Below the pieces are notes generated by a model, which did no database searches, was not told the DNA's origin, and was given only the letters and a program-made list of their open reading frames with translations. The translations under genes and the position numbers were made by a program. Below are positions 1 through 7,976 of a stretch of DNA of 64,000 nucleotides, piece after piece (position 1 is the stretch's first letter; every line of letters starts with the position of its first letter). Origin of the DNA: Rhodospirillaceae bacterium (GTDB lineage Bacteria; Pseudomonadota; Alphaproteobacteria; Rhodospirillales; Casp-alpha2); the NCBI GenBank assembly GCA_016845145.1, contig JAERTE010000112.1, positions 62,001-126,000 on the forward strand, in the 5' to 3' direction.

Positions 1-4
1 CGGC

Positions 5-1009
5 ATGTTTTTGGTGTCGATGCTCTTGTTGGCCGGAGGCCTTGGGGTTTTTTCGGTTTTTATTTTCTCTCGGGCATTTGATTCCGATGCTTTGCAAGGC
101 ACATGGACTTGGCTCCTCAAACTTGGGGCCTGGACCTACGTATGGGCTGTCGCGGCGCTCAGTGGTTTTTATGCGGCGGAGACCTTAGCCGGGCGAATGG
201 AGACCGCGTGGATATTGTTTGGGCCGGCAGCACTTGCGGCTGTCGTTGCTGTTGATTGGGGTCTCTACAAACTGCTGGTACGAAAGAATCTTCCCACGTG
301 GCAGCGGTTCGGGCACTTGGTCACGCGAGACGCTAGCGAGCCTGCGGCCATGCGCCGGACATTTATGGACGATGTTGTTTTGCACCGCAGCCTGATGTCG
401 GTCAGTGGGTTCCGCTGGTTGCGCCATACGTTGATTTTCTGGGGTTTCAGCCTGATGTTCGCATTGGAGCTGTTGGCGGTTTTGCTGCGTGAGGCTTGGC
501 CGGCTTTCGGTGGTATTGATGTTTGGGAAGACACGCATCACCCGCTGCGCTTGGCCTTCGATTTCGGCTTCGATTTTACCGGCGCCATGGTGTTTGTCGG
601 TTGCGTAATGGCAATCGGCTGGCGCATTGCGGTGAACGGCACGCCCGAGCAGAGATTTTCCGATACGCCGAGTGCTGTATTTCTGTTGTTTGTGGTCGCC
701 AGCGGTTTCATCGTTGAGGCTATCCGGTTGGCTGATCTAGCGGTCGATCCGGTCTATTGGGCATCTTTCGGCGGATATGCACTGGCTCATCTTGTGCGCG
801 GCATGGAAATCTCAAGCACCGCTACGCAAGCCCTGTGGTATCTGCATGTTTTTGGCTCGTGCGCGTTCATTGCCTACGTGCCGGTAAAGCGATTGGTGCA
901 TTCCTGTGCGACCCCTGTCGGTAGGATGATGCATTCCCAAAAGGGGTTGTTGGAGAAAAAGCGGAAGACGGCATTGGCAGGTCTTATGGGTAAGCCGCGC
1001 AGTAGCTGA
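5..1009 (+). CDS. NarI/HdrE-like cytochrome b membrane subunit (start may lie upstream)
   Basis: A polytopic inner-membrane protein of about 334 residues. Hydrophobic segments fall near residues 3-25, 40-57, 68-88, 137-162, 188-208, 223-240 and 278-295. Several histidines sit in or next to membrane helices (RHTLIFWGF near 140, the HH pair near 179, and H284 in YLHVFG) and could ligate b-type haem. The overall pattern resembles the nitrate reductase gamma/HdrE/DsrM cytochrome b family, which passes electrons between quinone and a partner iron-sulfur subunit. Any such partner would lie upstream, outside the window. The first visible Met is at base 5 and no ribosome binding site can be seen, so the true start may be earlier. 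The family call is by similarity of character; the substrate is unknown. Confidence 0.65.
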   Translation: MFLVSMLLLAGGLGVFSVFIFSRAFDSDALQGTWTWLLKLGAWTYVWAVAALSGFYAAETLAGRMETAWILFGPAALAAVVAVDWGLYKLLVRKNLPTWQRFGHLVTRDASEPAAMRRTFMDDVVLHRSLMSVSGFRWLRHTLIFWGFSLMFALELLAVLLREAWPAFGGIDVWEDTHHPLRLAFDFGFDFTGAMVFVGCVMAIGWRIAVNGTPEQRFSDTPSAVFLLFVVASGFIVEAIRLADLAVDPVYWASFGGYALAHLVRGMEISSTATQALWYLHVFGSCAFIAYVPVKRLVHSCATPVGRMMHSQKGLLEKKRKTALAGLMGKPRSS

Positions 1010-1082
1010 TAGCTTCTTTTCTTGACGCGGCATTGTTGAAGCCAGACTCTTATACGCTGGCGAAACCAAGGGAGGTGAATCC

Positions 1083-1349
1083 TTGCCGACATTGAAACAA
1101 GTTTTGCCCGAAAACGCGGACAGTCATCACGCCTCGGCCTTGCTTGATGTTGATGTTGTTGCCGTTAAGCTCAACACTGGCGCGCCTTGTCCGAGCCATG
1201 CGGACCCGTTCGAAGCTTGGCCCGGAGAAGGAAATGCCGTGCGGCAATGGTTCGTGCTGGCAAACGGTAAGGCGGTCGGTATTGACGAGGCCCCCGGTTC
1301 AGCGCCGATTTGCCGTATCGTCGCCTACACTGCGCCCGGACGCCCATAG
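1083..1349 (+). CDS. small unknown protein with TTG start
   Basis: An 88-residue soluble protein that I do not recognise. The start is TTG at 1083, supported by a strong GGAGGTG Shine-Dalgarno sequence at 1071-1077, five bases upstream. The reading frame ends two bases before the LysR start codon, so the two genes look co-transcribed. The sequence has two cysteines (in GAPCPSH and APICRIV) and a charged, Gly/Pro-containing body, with no signal peptide or membrane segment. The good ribosome binding site and tight packing argue that it is real. Function cannot be stated. Confidence 0.6.
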   Translation: MPTLKQVLPENADSHHASALLDVDVVAVKLNTGAPCPSHADPFEAWPGEGNAVRQWFVLANGKAVGIDEAPGSAPICRIVAYTAPGRP

Positions 1350-1351
1350 CC

Positions 1352-2263
1352 ATGGATTGGAACCAACTACGTGTGTTCGCGACAGTCGCCGACGTTGGTA
1401 GCTTTACAGGCGCCGGCAAGGTTCTGGGGCTCAGCCAATCGGCTGTCAGTCGCCAGATCAGCACTTTGGAACGTGATCTCGGCGTGATGCTGTTTCGCAG
1501 ACATACCGGCGGGATATTGCTGACAGAACCCGGTGTTGAACTGCAAAGTACCGTTGCAGAAATGTCGTCTCGCCTGGCGCTGGCAACGGGCCGGATCAAC
1601 GAGTACCGGGAAGTACCGGAAGGCCCGCTTCGGATCACCACCACGGTGACGTTTGGCTCCGCCTGGTTGAGCACACGTATGAATGCGTTTTTAGAAACTT
1701 ATCCCGATATCTCCGTATCGTTGTTGCTGGTCGATAATCTCGAGCTAGATCTGTGCCAAGGTGAGGCCGACGTCGCTGTGCGGTTTCAGCGTCCGACCCA
1801 ATCGAACCTCGTGCAACGCAAGTTGATGACGGTGCACTATCATGTTTTCGCATCGAAGGAATATATCGACGCCAACGGTACGCCGGAAACGCCAGAAGCC
1901 TTGGATGATCATCGTTTGATTGTCTACGGCGACGACGTCCAGGCGCCAGTGGACAATATCAACTGGCTCCTGACCGCTGGCCGACCGGAGGGTCAGCCTC
2001 GCATTCCGGCACTTCGGGTCAACAGCGTGCATGGCATTTACCGCGCGGTGCGGAGCGGCTTGGGCATTGCGGCCTTACCCTATTATTTGAGTGAGGAATC
2101 GCCGGATCTTGTTCACATCTTGCGGGACATGCAGGGGCCGACGATGGAAGCGTTCTTTGTCTATCCGGAGGAACTGCGTCATTCGAAACGCATTGATGTG
2201 TTGCGGGACTTCCTGTTAGCGGAGGTGAAATCTTATAAAGCCGGCCGGAGGAAGAAGGATTGA
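1352..2263 (+). CDS. LysR-family transcriptional regulator
   Basis: A 303-residue LysR-type regulator. The N-terminal winged helix-turn-helix is clear (MDWNQLRVFATVADVGSF, then GLSQSAVSRQISTLERDLG), followed by a periplasmic-binding-protein-like effector domain from about residue 90. ATG at 1352 is chosen because LysR proteins begin right at this motif; an upstream in-frame extension to 1310 would overlap the preceding gene and lacks the family pattern. It overlaps the next gene's TTG start. The effector-domain motif ITTTVTFGSAWL near residue 95 suits regulators acting on their own neighbourhood, so the adjacent small genes are candidate targets. The effector is unknown. Confidence 0.88.
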   Translation: MDWNQLRVFATVADVGSFTGAGKVLGLSQSAVSRQISTLERDLGVMLFRRHTGGILLTEPGVELQSTVAEMSSRLALATGRINEYREVPEGPLRITTTVTFGSAWLSTRMNAFLETYPDISVSLLLVDNLELDLCQGEADVAVRFQRPTQSNLVQRKLMTVHYHVFASKEYIDANGTPETPEALDDHRLIVYGDDVQAPVDNINWLLTAGRPEGQPRIPALRVNSVHGIYRAVRSGLGIAALPYYLSEESPDLVHILRDMQGPTMEAFFVYPEELRHSKRIDVLRDFLLAEVKSYKAGRRKKD

Positions 2264-2553
2264 GCGTTAGCGACCCGGTTGTCGCGCAAACCGGGCCATA
2301 CGCTGTCGATGTGGAGGCCGGAGAAAGCTACCTCTGGTGTCGCTGTGGACGCAGCAGGACGCAACCTTGGTGTGATGGCTCGCATGCCGGCACTGGTCTG
2401 TCGCCGATTGAGTTTGTCGCCCCCATTTCAGCAGAGTTTTATATGTGTGGCTGTAAGCGTTCGGACAATAAACCTTATTGCTTTGGCAACTGCAGAGGGC
2501 ACGATAGAGCTTTGCAATCGAGTATAGGCGAGGAAAATTCAGATGGAGCGTGA
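2260..2553 (+). CDS. dual CDGSH iron-sulfur domain protein
   Basis: A 97-residue protein with two CDGSH-type (mitoNEET-like) metal sites. The first is canonical, CRCGRSRTQPWCDGSH near residues 27-42, giving three Cys and one His for a [2Fe-2S] cluster. The second is CGCKRSDNKPYCFGNCRGH near 64-82, in which the core has drifted from CDGSH to CFGNCRGH. Start is TTG at 2260, overlapping the LysR stop by four bases and preceded by GGAGGAAG at 2247-2254. No membrane anchor is present, so it is likely cytosolic. The family is associated with iron-sulfur or redox handling; the specific partner is unknown. Confidence 0.85.
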   Translation: MSVSDPVVAQTGPYAVDVEAGESYLWCRCGRSRTQPWCDGSHAGTGLSPIEFVAPISAEFYMCGCKRSDNKPYCFGNCRGHDRALQSSIGEENSDGA

Positions 2554-2884
2554 GCGGGTCTACCGGGTGGTCGTTTGTAACAACCTCGTCACCGCTGTGG
2601 AAAGCATCGAAGTTGCGGCACCCAGTGGTATCTCGGGTGAAAATCTGGAGGTCACCTTGCAACTCGCCGGCAACTACCGGGGAAATGGCAGCGTTGACGG
2701 GGAATATTTGTTCACAAGTATACATCAGGCTAAGGACTTCGCGCTCGTGGCGCTGGATTTCGTCAAACGCCTGATGGAGAAATCCGAGCAAGGCCTCAAT
2801 GCGCACAATTTCTATAGTGAGCCCAATTGGCACAATCCATCCGCTGGCCCCTCAGCCGATACGCGCGAAAAAGTGAAACATTAG
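2543..2884 (+). CDS. unknown protein downstream of CDGSH gene
   Basis: A 113-residue soluble protein that I do not recognise. It overlaps the end of the CDGSH gene by 11 bases and has GAGG at 2530-2533 upstream of its ATG, so it probably belongs to the same operon. The predicted protein begins with beta-strand-like segments (VYRVVVCNNLVTAVESIEV), continues through a strand-rich middle with GEYLFTSIHQAKDFALVALDFVKRLMEKSE (an amphipathic helix, given here only as a description of the middle part), and ends in a polar tail. One Cys is present. The role is probably linked to its CDGSH neighbour, but that is only inference from position. Confidence 0.55.
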   Translation: MERERVYRVVVCNNLVTAVESIEVAAPSGISGENLEVTLQLAGNYRGNGSVDGEYLFTSIHQAKDFALVALDFVKRLMEKSEQGLNAHNFYSEPNWHNPSAGPSADTREKVKH

Positions 2885-2914
2885 AGTGATATCCTCCAAC
2901 GCTCAGAGGATGTG

Positions 2915-3454
2915 ATGAACGTGACTGAGAACCCGAGAACGCTCTTTCTATTGCGGCATGCAAAATCCAGTTGGTCCGATCCGGATCTATCTGATTTCGA
3001 TCGGCCGTTGAACAAACGTGGCCTCAAAGCGCGTAATGTCATGGCCAGTTACTTGCAACAAAATGGCTACCTGCCAGAATTGATCATCTGTTCAAGCGCA
3101 AAACGCGCAAAGATGACGCTCGAAGCGGTTCGCCCGGTGGTTGGCGCGGCATGTGAAATCGTGATCGACAAAGGACTTTATCTTGCTGATGCCAAAGTCT
3201 TGGCCCATCGCGTTGAGCGTATCGACCCAGTTGTCGGTTCGATCATGCTAATCGGGCACAATCCGGGTCTTCAAATGCTCGCCCTGTCGTTGGCGGCGCC
3301 AGCGAATACCGATGCCTATGATAAAATGCAGACCAAATTTCCAACGGCCGCGCTGTGCGTTCTTCGGTGCCATCAAAACAACTGGGCGCCGATGCAACCC
3401 GAGAGCTATGAGTTGTTGGATTTCACCGTGCCGCGGTCGCTGGTAGACGCGTGA
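2915..3454 (+). CDS. SixA-type histidine phosphatase
   Basis: A 179-residue histidine phosphatase superfamily protein. The catalytic LLRHAKSSW motif lies at the N terminus, where the His of RHA is the phospho-acceptor. The second family histidine is in the LIGHNPGL motif near residue 113. These two motifs and the length match SixA, a phosphohistidine phosphatase acting on His-containing phosphotransfer proteins, although alphaproteobacterial members are poorly characterised. ATG at 2915 is preferred over GTG at 2912 because AGAGGA lies at 2905-2910. It converges with ccoS, and the two coding regions overlap by 49 bases at their 3' ends. Confidence 0.85.
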   Translation: MNVTENPRTLFLLRHAKSSWSDPDLSDFDRPLNKRGLKARNVMASYLQQNGYLPELIICSSAKRAKMTLEAVRPVVGAACEIVIDKGLYLADAKVLAHRVERIDPVVGSIMLIGHNPGLQMLALSLAAPANTDAYDKMQTKFPTAALCVLRCHQNNWAPMQPESYELLDFTVPRSLVDA

Positions 3455-3621
3455 CTTTCGCTAGGGGCATCTGCTGACTGATCGTCTTCATCGTTGAGTA
3501 TCCGCATGGCGGCGCCGTCGAGATCTTCGAATTGCCCGGATTTCAGCGACCAAATAAACGCTGCCAATCCAAGCGCGCCCAAAAACAAGGCGATAGGAAT
3601 GAGAAAGACCAAGACTTCCAT
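3406..3621 (-). CDS. ccoS: cbb3 oxidase maturation protein CcoS
   Basis: A 71-residue protein with one N-terminal membrane helix (EVLVFLIPIALFLGALGLAAFIW) followed by the family's acidic stretch KSGQFEDLDGAAMRIL and a polar tail. CcoS is needed to put haem and copper into the CcoN subunit of the cbb3 oxidase. It is the last gene of the ccoGHIS group, four bases after ccoI. Its 3' 49 bases overlap the converging sixA gene. The tail after the FEDLDG motif is longer and more Ser/Asp-rich than the core needs, which may simply reflect the overlap. Identification is strong from motif and position. Confidence 0.92.
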   Translation of the reverse strand: MEVLVFLIPIALFLGALGLAAFIWSLKSGQFEDLDGAAMRILNDEDDQSADAPSESHASTSDRGTVKSNNS

Positions 3622-3625
3622 GCGT

Positions 3626-5947
3626 TCACACCATTTTCATCATACGCAGACGCAAGGCGTTGAGCGTGACCAGCAGCGACGAAGATGACATGGCGACTGC
3701 TGCAACGAGTGGTGAAGCGAAGCCCAGGACGGCGATCGGTACAGCGAAGATGTTGTATCCGACCGCGATGGCAATGTTCTGTTTGACCAATGCATGTGTC
3801 CGACGCGCGACTCGGATCGCCGCCAGTACGGGTTCGAGCTTATCCCCCTGGAAAATGAAATCAGCCGCAGTCTGCGCGACATCGGCGGCGCCGGCCGGTG
3901 AAATAGAGGCGTGGCCGGCGGCCAGGGCCGGCGCGTCATTCAAGCCATCGCCAATCATGGCAACTTTCCGCCCGTCACTCTGTAATGTCTCCAAGATGTC
4001 GATCTTGTCCGTCGGCAGACACTCACCCCGCCATTCTTCAATCCCAAGCTTTTCAGCCATCTTGCCGGCGACCGAGTTGCGGTCGCCTGAAAGCAACATG
4101 ACTTTAAGTCCCAGTGCTTTGATATTCTCGATCACGACGCGCGCATCCGCCCTTGGCTGATCAATGAACTGGAAACGAACCGGTGCCGCCTCACCAACCT
4201 TGAGCCAGAGTTCGGGGCTGTCGTCCGCGCCTTGAGACGAAAGATCCGCGTTGCACCAGGCTCGGCTGCCCAGGCGGACATCCTTACCGCCGATAGATCC
4301 CTGCAGGCCTCGGCCCGGGTACTCTGAAACATTAAGTGCTGTATCGTTGCTAACTCCGTTGCTCGCCTGATCCGAGCGGGCGAGCGCTCGCGATAGTGGA
4401 TGATTGGAGTGTCCGGCGAGCGTGATGGCGAGGTTTAAGTCTTCCGGTGAGATATCCTCCGAATTGGAAAGCGCCAAGTCGCCGGTGGTCAATGTGCCGG
4501 TCTTGTCGAAGACCACCGTGTCAATTTCTGCCAGTCGCTCAAATGCATCGCCCGATTTGACTAATATTCCGCGCCGGAACAAAACACCCGATGCGATCAC
4601 CTGCGCGGCTGGCACGGCTAGGCCCAATGCGCAGGGGCATGTGATGATCAAAACCGCCACGGCGTGTAATACTGAAACCTCCAGCGGCGCCAAGCCGGAA
4701 AGCCACCAGCCCAGGAACGTCGCCAACGCCAAGATATGCACCGCCGGCGCGTAGACCCGCGCGGCGCGATCTGCGATGCGCACAAAGCGCGCCCGGCCCT
4801 GCTCTGCGTGTTCGATCAAGCGCACGATCTCTGCCAGCAGCGTGTGTTCACCGTCGGCCGTGGCGCGGATGGTTAGCGGTGCTGTGAGATTGAGTGTGCC
4901 CGCATAGACGCCGGCCCCTGGCGCAACGTCGCGAGGTAATGTTTCTCCGGTCACCAGCGATGTATCGAGATCGGAGCGTCCTTCAACGACCTCGCCATCA
5001 ACCGGCACTCTGTCTCCCGCAGCTACAAAAACGCTAAGTCCCGCCGTCACATCACTAGCCGGTATGGCGCGTCGCTGGCCGTTCTCATCAATGACCGTGG
5101 CGGCAACTGCCGAAAGGCCAACCAAATGCTCCGCTGTTTCGCGCGCTTTGGCTCGCGCCTGAAAATCAAGGTAGCGCCCGATCAACAAGAAAAACACCAG
5201 TCCGATGGCGGCGTCGAAATAGGCGTGCTCTCGGCCCAAGAAGGTCTGATGCAGGCTCATGGCGCTCGCCAGGATGACGGCCAATGAAATCGGCACATCC
5301 ATATTCATGCGGCCCGTCTTTAAAACAGTGAAGGCGGAGCGGAAAAACGGTTGTCCTGAGAAGGCGACGGCCGGCAGCGCGATCAACGCAGATATCCAAT
5401 GAAACATGTCGCGTGTTGCGGGGCCCATATCGGTCACCAGGCCAGACCAAACCGACACCGAGAGCAACATGACATTGCCGGCGGCAAATCCGGCCACGGC
5501 TAAAGCAGCCAGTAAACGGCGTTGTTCAGCCGTTTTTGATTGCTGGATATGGACCGGGTTGAAGGGGGCTACAGGGTAGCCCAAAGACGCAACTGTGCGA
5601 GCGATTTCCTGGCCGGACGTTTCATCGCCCCGCCATTCGACGGCGACACGCCGCGTGCTCATATTGACGCGAGCCTCGGTGACGCCCGGCAAGGCTCGCA
5701 GACCTCTCTCGATAGAGCGGATGCAAGCGGCGCATTGCAGGTTGTCGACGAACATGGCCAAACTGTGGCTGCCGTCCGAAGTATCGCGGACAAAAGCTGC
5801 CGGATCGGCAATCGTGGTGATGTCTATAGATTGGGGCTGGGCAGCTCCCGTACTTGCCATGATTGCCGCTGCGCCGATATCGCAACAGTCGCCGCCCATG
5901 CTTTCCAGCGCGGCATCATCCAGAGCAGGGGCGTTTGCAACGGTCAT
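3626..5947 (-). CDS. ccoI: copper-transporting P1B ATPase for cbb3 assembly (CcoI/FixI)
   Basis: A 773-residue P-type ATPase. It has an N-terminal heavy-metal-associated domain with Cys72-x2-Cys75 (NLQCAACIRS), plus a preceding GGDCCDIG cysteine pair. The membrane metal site is the CPC motif (ITCPCALGLAVP). The phosphorylation site is DKTGTLT, the P1B-specific His-Pro is in GHSNHPLSRAL, and the hinge motif is GDGLNDAPAL. CcoI/FixI exports copper toward the cbb3 oxidase during assembly. It overlaps ccoH by four bases and is followed by ccoS. Its place in ccoGHIS separates it from CopA-type detoxification pumps. Confidence 0.95.
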   Translation of the reverse strand: MTVANAPALDDAALESMGGDCCDIGAAAIMASTGAAQPQSIDITTIADPAAFVRDTSDGSHSLAMFVDNLQCAACIRSIERGLRALPGVTEARVNMSTRRVAVEWRGDETSGQEIARTVASLGYPVAPFNPVHIQQSKTAEQRRLLAALAVAGFAAGNVMLLSVSVWSGLVTDMGPATRDMFHWISALIALPAVAFSGQPFFRSAFTVLKTGRMNMDVPISLAVILASAMSLHQTFLGREHAYFDAAIGLVFFLLIGRYLDFQARAKARETAEHLVGLSAVAATVIDENGQRRAIPASDVTAGLSVFVAAGDRVPVDGEVVEGRSDLDTSLVTGETLPRDVAPGAGVYAGTLNLTAPLTIRATADGEHTLLAEIVRLIEHAEQGRARFVRIADRAARVYAPAVHILALATFLGWWLSGLAPLEVSVLHAVAVLIITCPCALGLAVPAAQVIASGVLFRRGILVKSGDAFERLAEIDTVVFDKTGTLTTGDLALSNSEDISPEDLNLAITLAGHSNHPLSRALARSDQASNGVSNDTALNVSEYPGRGLQGSIGGKDVRLGSRAWCNADLSSQGADDSPELWLKVGEAAPVRFQFIDQPRADARVVIENIKALGLKVMLLSGDRNSVAGKMAEKLGIEEWRGECLPTDKIDILETLQSDGRKVAMIGDGLNDAPALAAGHASISPAGAADVAQTAADFIFQGDKLEPVLAAIRVARRTHALVKQNIAIAVGYNIFAVPIAVLGFASPLVAAVAMSSSSLLVTLNALRLRMMKMV

Positions 5948-6435
5948 GGCTCAATAATGATATCATGAATCATTTTATAAGTTTCGCCGTCGTTCCCCTG
6001 TGCGGAGACAGCGGCGTGCCAGCGACCCGCGGCGCTAAAACGATGGATAGCCTCATAGCGGCCAGGCGCCGAAGCCTTCATTTCCAGTGCCGTGTCGCTA
6101 CCGGCATGGGTAGGGCGCGACAAGTTGATCAGAACGCGCTTTCCCGTAATGGGGTTGCCCGCAGCCTCGGTCAAGTGCACGGAAACCAGATGATTGCCTG
6201 ATCCGTTCGGCTCGATGTTGACGGCGCTTTTCCATTTTAGTTCGGCTTGTTTGTCGGCATCTGACAACACGCGGTTATAGTTCAAGCCGCGCTCATAGGC
6301 CTTCTCGAAACGCAGGCCCGGCCAACTGTCGAGCGCAAAGTATACGAACACCCCATTAACCGCGAAAATCACGCCGAAGAACGCGATAAACCCAATCAGT
6401 ACAGTGCGACCGGTTATCGGGCGTGGCGCGTTCAT
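5944..6435 (-). CDS. ccoH: cbb3 oxidase assembly protein CcoH/FixH
   Basis: A 163-residue protein with one N-terminal membrane helix (VLIGFIAFFGVIFAVNGVFVYFAL) and a periplasmic beta-rich domain. The start of the domain shows FixH hallmarks: SWPGLRFEKAYERGLNYN. FixH proteins stabilise the assembling cbb3 complex. The gene overlaps ccoG upstream and ccoI downstream by four bases each, so it is translated as part of a coupled ccoGHI message. Identification rests on these motifs and on locus order. Confidence 0.93.
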   Translation of the reverse strand: MNAPRPITGRTVLIGFIAFFGVIFAVNGVFVYFALDSWPGLRFEKAYERGLNYNRVLSDADKQAELKWKSAVNIEPNGSGNHLVSVHLTEAAGNPITGKRVLINLSRPTHAGSDTALEMKASAPGRYEAIHRFSAAGRWHAAVSAQGNDGETYKMIHDIIIEP

Positions 6436-7910
6436 TTTTCGGGACCCCGGAATTTCGTATCATAGTGCGCACGAATTCGGGTGCTCTGCTCCGTCAGCAC
6501 AAAGCGAATATCCATTGAGGCTGCATTTACGACTTCATTGGGTGCTGAAACGAACAGCCGGAAACTACGCAAGCGATCCGGTTTTATGGTGAAGAACGGT
6601 GTCGCCGCATCACCGACATCGGCGGTGCCGACGACCTTCAAACGGGCACCAGGCAGGCCTTCGATGGAAAGCACCAACGTGCGGTTTTCTCGCGCCTTGT
6701 TGAGAATTTTGAACGTATAGCCGTTTTGGATGCGACCGTCCTGCAGGGCGACGAACAGCGGGTTACGGTCGCGCAGCACATTGATGTCCAGATCGCTGCG
6801 TGACAGCAATGCAGCCAACATGACCAAACCAACCAGCGCCCATAGGGCGAAATAGATCAGCGTGCGCGGGCGTGCCATGCGCACGCCGGTCGGCTCGCCA
6901 CGCTTGCGGCGTTCTTCACCGGCTACCGATGCATAGGCGATTAGGCCTTCGGGCCGGCCAACCTTGGCCATTACCGTGTCGCAGGCGTCGATACATAGTG
7001 CGCAGGTGATGCACTCCAGTTGCTGACCTTTGCGAATATCGATGCCGGTTGGACACGCGGCGATACATTGGTTGCAGTCGACGCAATCGCCGCGGCCTTC
7101 CCAACTGGTTCCTTTCTTATGCGGGCCGCGCGGTTCGCCACGGTCGCCGCGATAAGTCACAACGGCTGATTCTTCATCCATCATGGCGCCCTGAATTCGA
7201 GGCCAAGGGCACATATAAATGCATATCTGCTCGCGCATGAAGCCGCCAGCGGCGAAGGTCGTGAAGGTCAGCACGCCGATGGTAATGTAGGCGATGGGGG
7301 CTGCATTCAGGGTTGCGAGATCAATGGCCAGGGTCGGCGCATCGGCGAAATAGAATACCCATGCGCCGCCGGTACCCACCGAAATCAGCAGCCAGACGAG
7401 GTATTTGGAAATCCTCTTGGTCGCCTTCGAGGCATTCATGGGCGCTTTGTCGAGACGGATACGCGCCGCGCGGTCCCCTTCGATAAAGCGCTCAACGTAG
7501 ACGAACAGATCGGTCCACACGGTCTGCCAGCAGGCGTATCCGCACCACGCGCGGCCGACCAGGCTAGTGATGAAAAACAAGCCGATCCCAGCCATCACTA
7601 GTAGGCCAGTCAGGTAATAGACTTCCTGAGGCCAGATTTCGATAAAGAAGAAATAAAATCGGCGGCCCGGCATGTCGATGAGTACCGCTTGGTCTGGCGC
7701 GCCGGGGCCGCGGTCCCAACGGAGCCACGGCGTTACATAGTAAATGCCCAAAGTGACGATCATGATCCACCACTTCAGCGACCGGTAGGTGCCGCTGACG
7801 CGTTTCGGATGGATTTTCTCTTGTTTCTTGTAAAGCGAGCCGGTTTCTTTGTGGTCGACTGCTTTGACGTCTATGCGTTCAACGTCCGGTAAGGTGCCGG
7901 TGTCGTTCAT
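6432..7910 (-). CDS. ccoG: cbb3 accessory ferredoxin-like protein CcoG/FixG
   Basis: A 492-residue membrane-bound iron-sulfur protein. Membrane segments occur near residues 48-60, 90-115, 175-195 and 210-225 and again near 350-370. The two [4Fe-4S] motifs are CVDCNQCIAACP and CITCALCIDAC in the middle of the protein, and the C terminus is a periplasmic immunoglobulin-like domain. CcoG has been linked to reduction of Cu(II) for cbb3 maturation. It begins 66 bases after the ccoP stop, and a strong hairpin (7930-7955) occupies that gap. It is followed by ccoH with a four-base overlap. Confidence 0.95.
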   Translation of the reverse strand: MNDTGTLPDVERIDVKAVDHKETGSLYKKQEKIHPKRVSGTYRSLKWWIMIVTLGIYYVTPWLRWDRGPGAPDQAVLIDMPGRRFYFFFIEIWPQEVYYLTGLLVMAGIGLFFITSLVGRAWCGYACWQTVWTDLFVYVERFIEGDRAARIRLDKAPMNASKATKRISKYLVWLLISVGTGGAWVFYFADAPTLAIDLATLNAAPIAYITIGVLTFTTFAAGGFMREQICIYMCPWPRIQGAMMDEESAVVTYRGDRGEPRGPHKKGTSWEGRGDCVDCNQCIAACPTGIDIRKGQQLECITCALCIDACDTVMAKVGRPEGLIAYASVAGEERRKRGEPTGVRMARPRTLIYFALWALVGLVMLAALLSRSDLDINVLRDRNPLFVALQDGRIQNGYTFKILNKARENRTLVLSIEGLPGARLKVVGTADVGDAATPFFTIKPDRLRSFRLFVSAPNEVVNAASMDIRFVLTEQSTRIRAHYDTKFRGPEK

Positions 7911-7929
7911 GATCCCACATCCGATTGAC

Positions 7930-7955
7930 GAGGGCGGGGGTTTCCCCCCGCCCTC
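7930..7955 (-). other. strong GC hairpin between ccoP and ccoG
   Basis: GAGGGCGGGG at 7930-7939 pairs perfectly with CCCCGCCCTC at 7946-7955 around a six-base loop. In the minus-strand transcript the hairpin lies after the ccoP stop and before ccoG. It is not followed by a run of U, so a simple intrinsic terminator is unlikely. It may be an RNA-stability or processing element that sets different ccoNOQP and ccoGHIS levels. Confidence 0.6.
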
Positions 7956-7976
7956 AATTAGTCACACAGCGAGAGT

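Noticed and set aside
1022-1055. TTGACG with TTATAC as a promoter for the small gene at 1083
   Set aside because: The spacing is 22 bases, too long for sigma-70.
7930-7955. Intrinsic terminator after ccoP
   Set aside because: The stem is strong, but no U-tract follows it in the minus-strand transcript, so I list it as a hairpin only.
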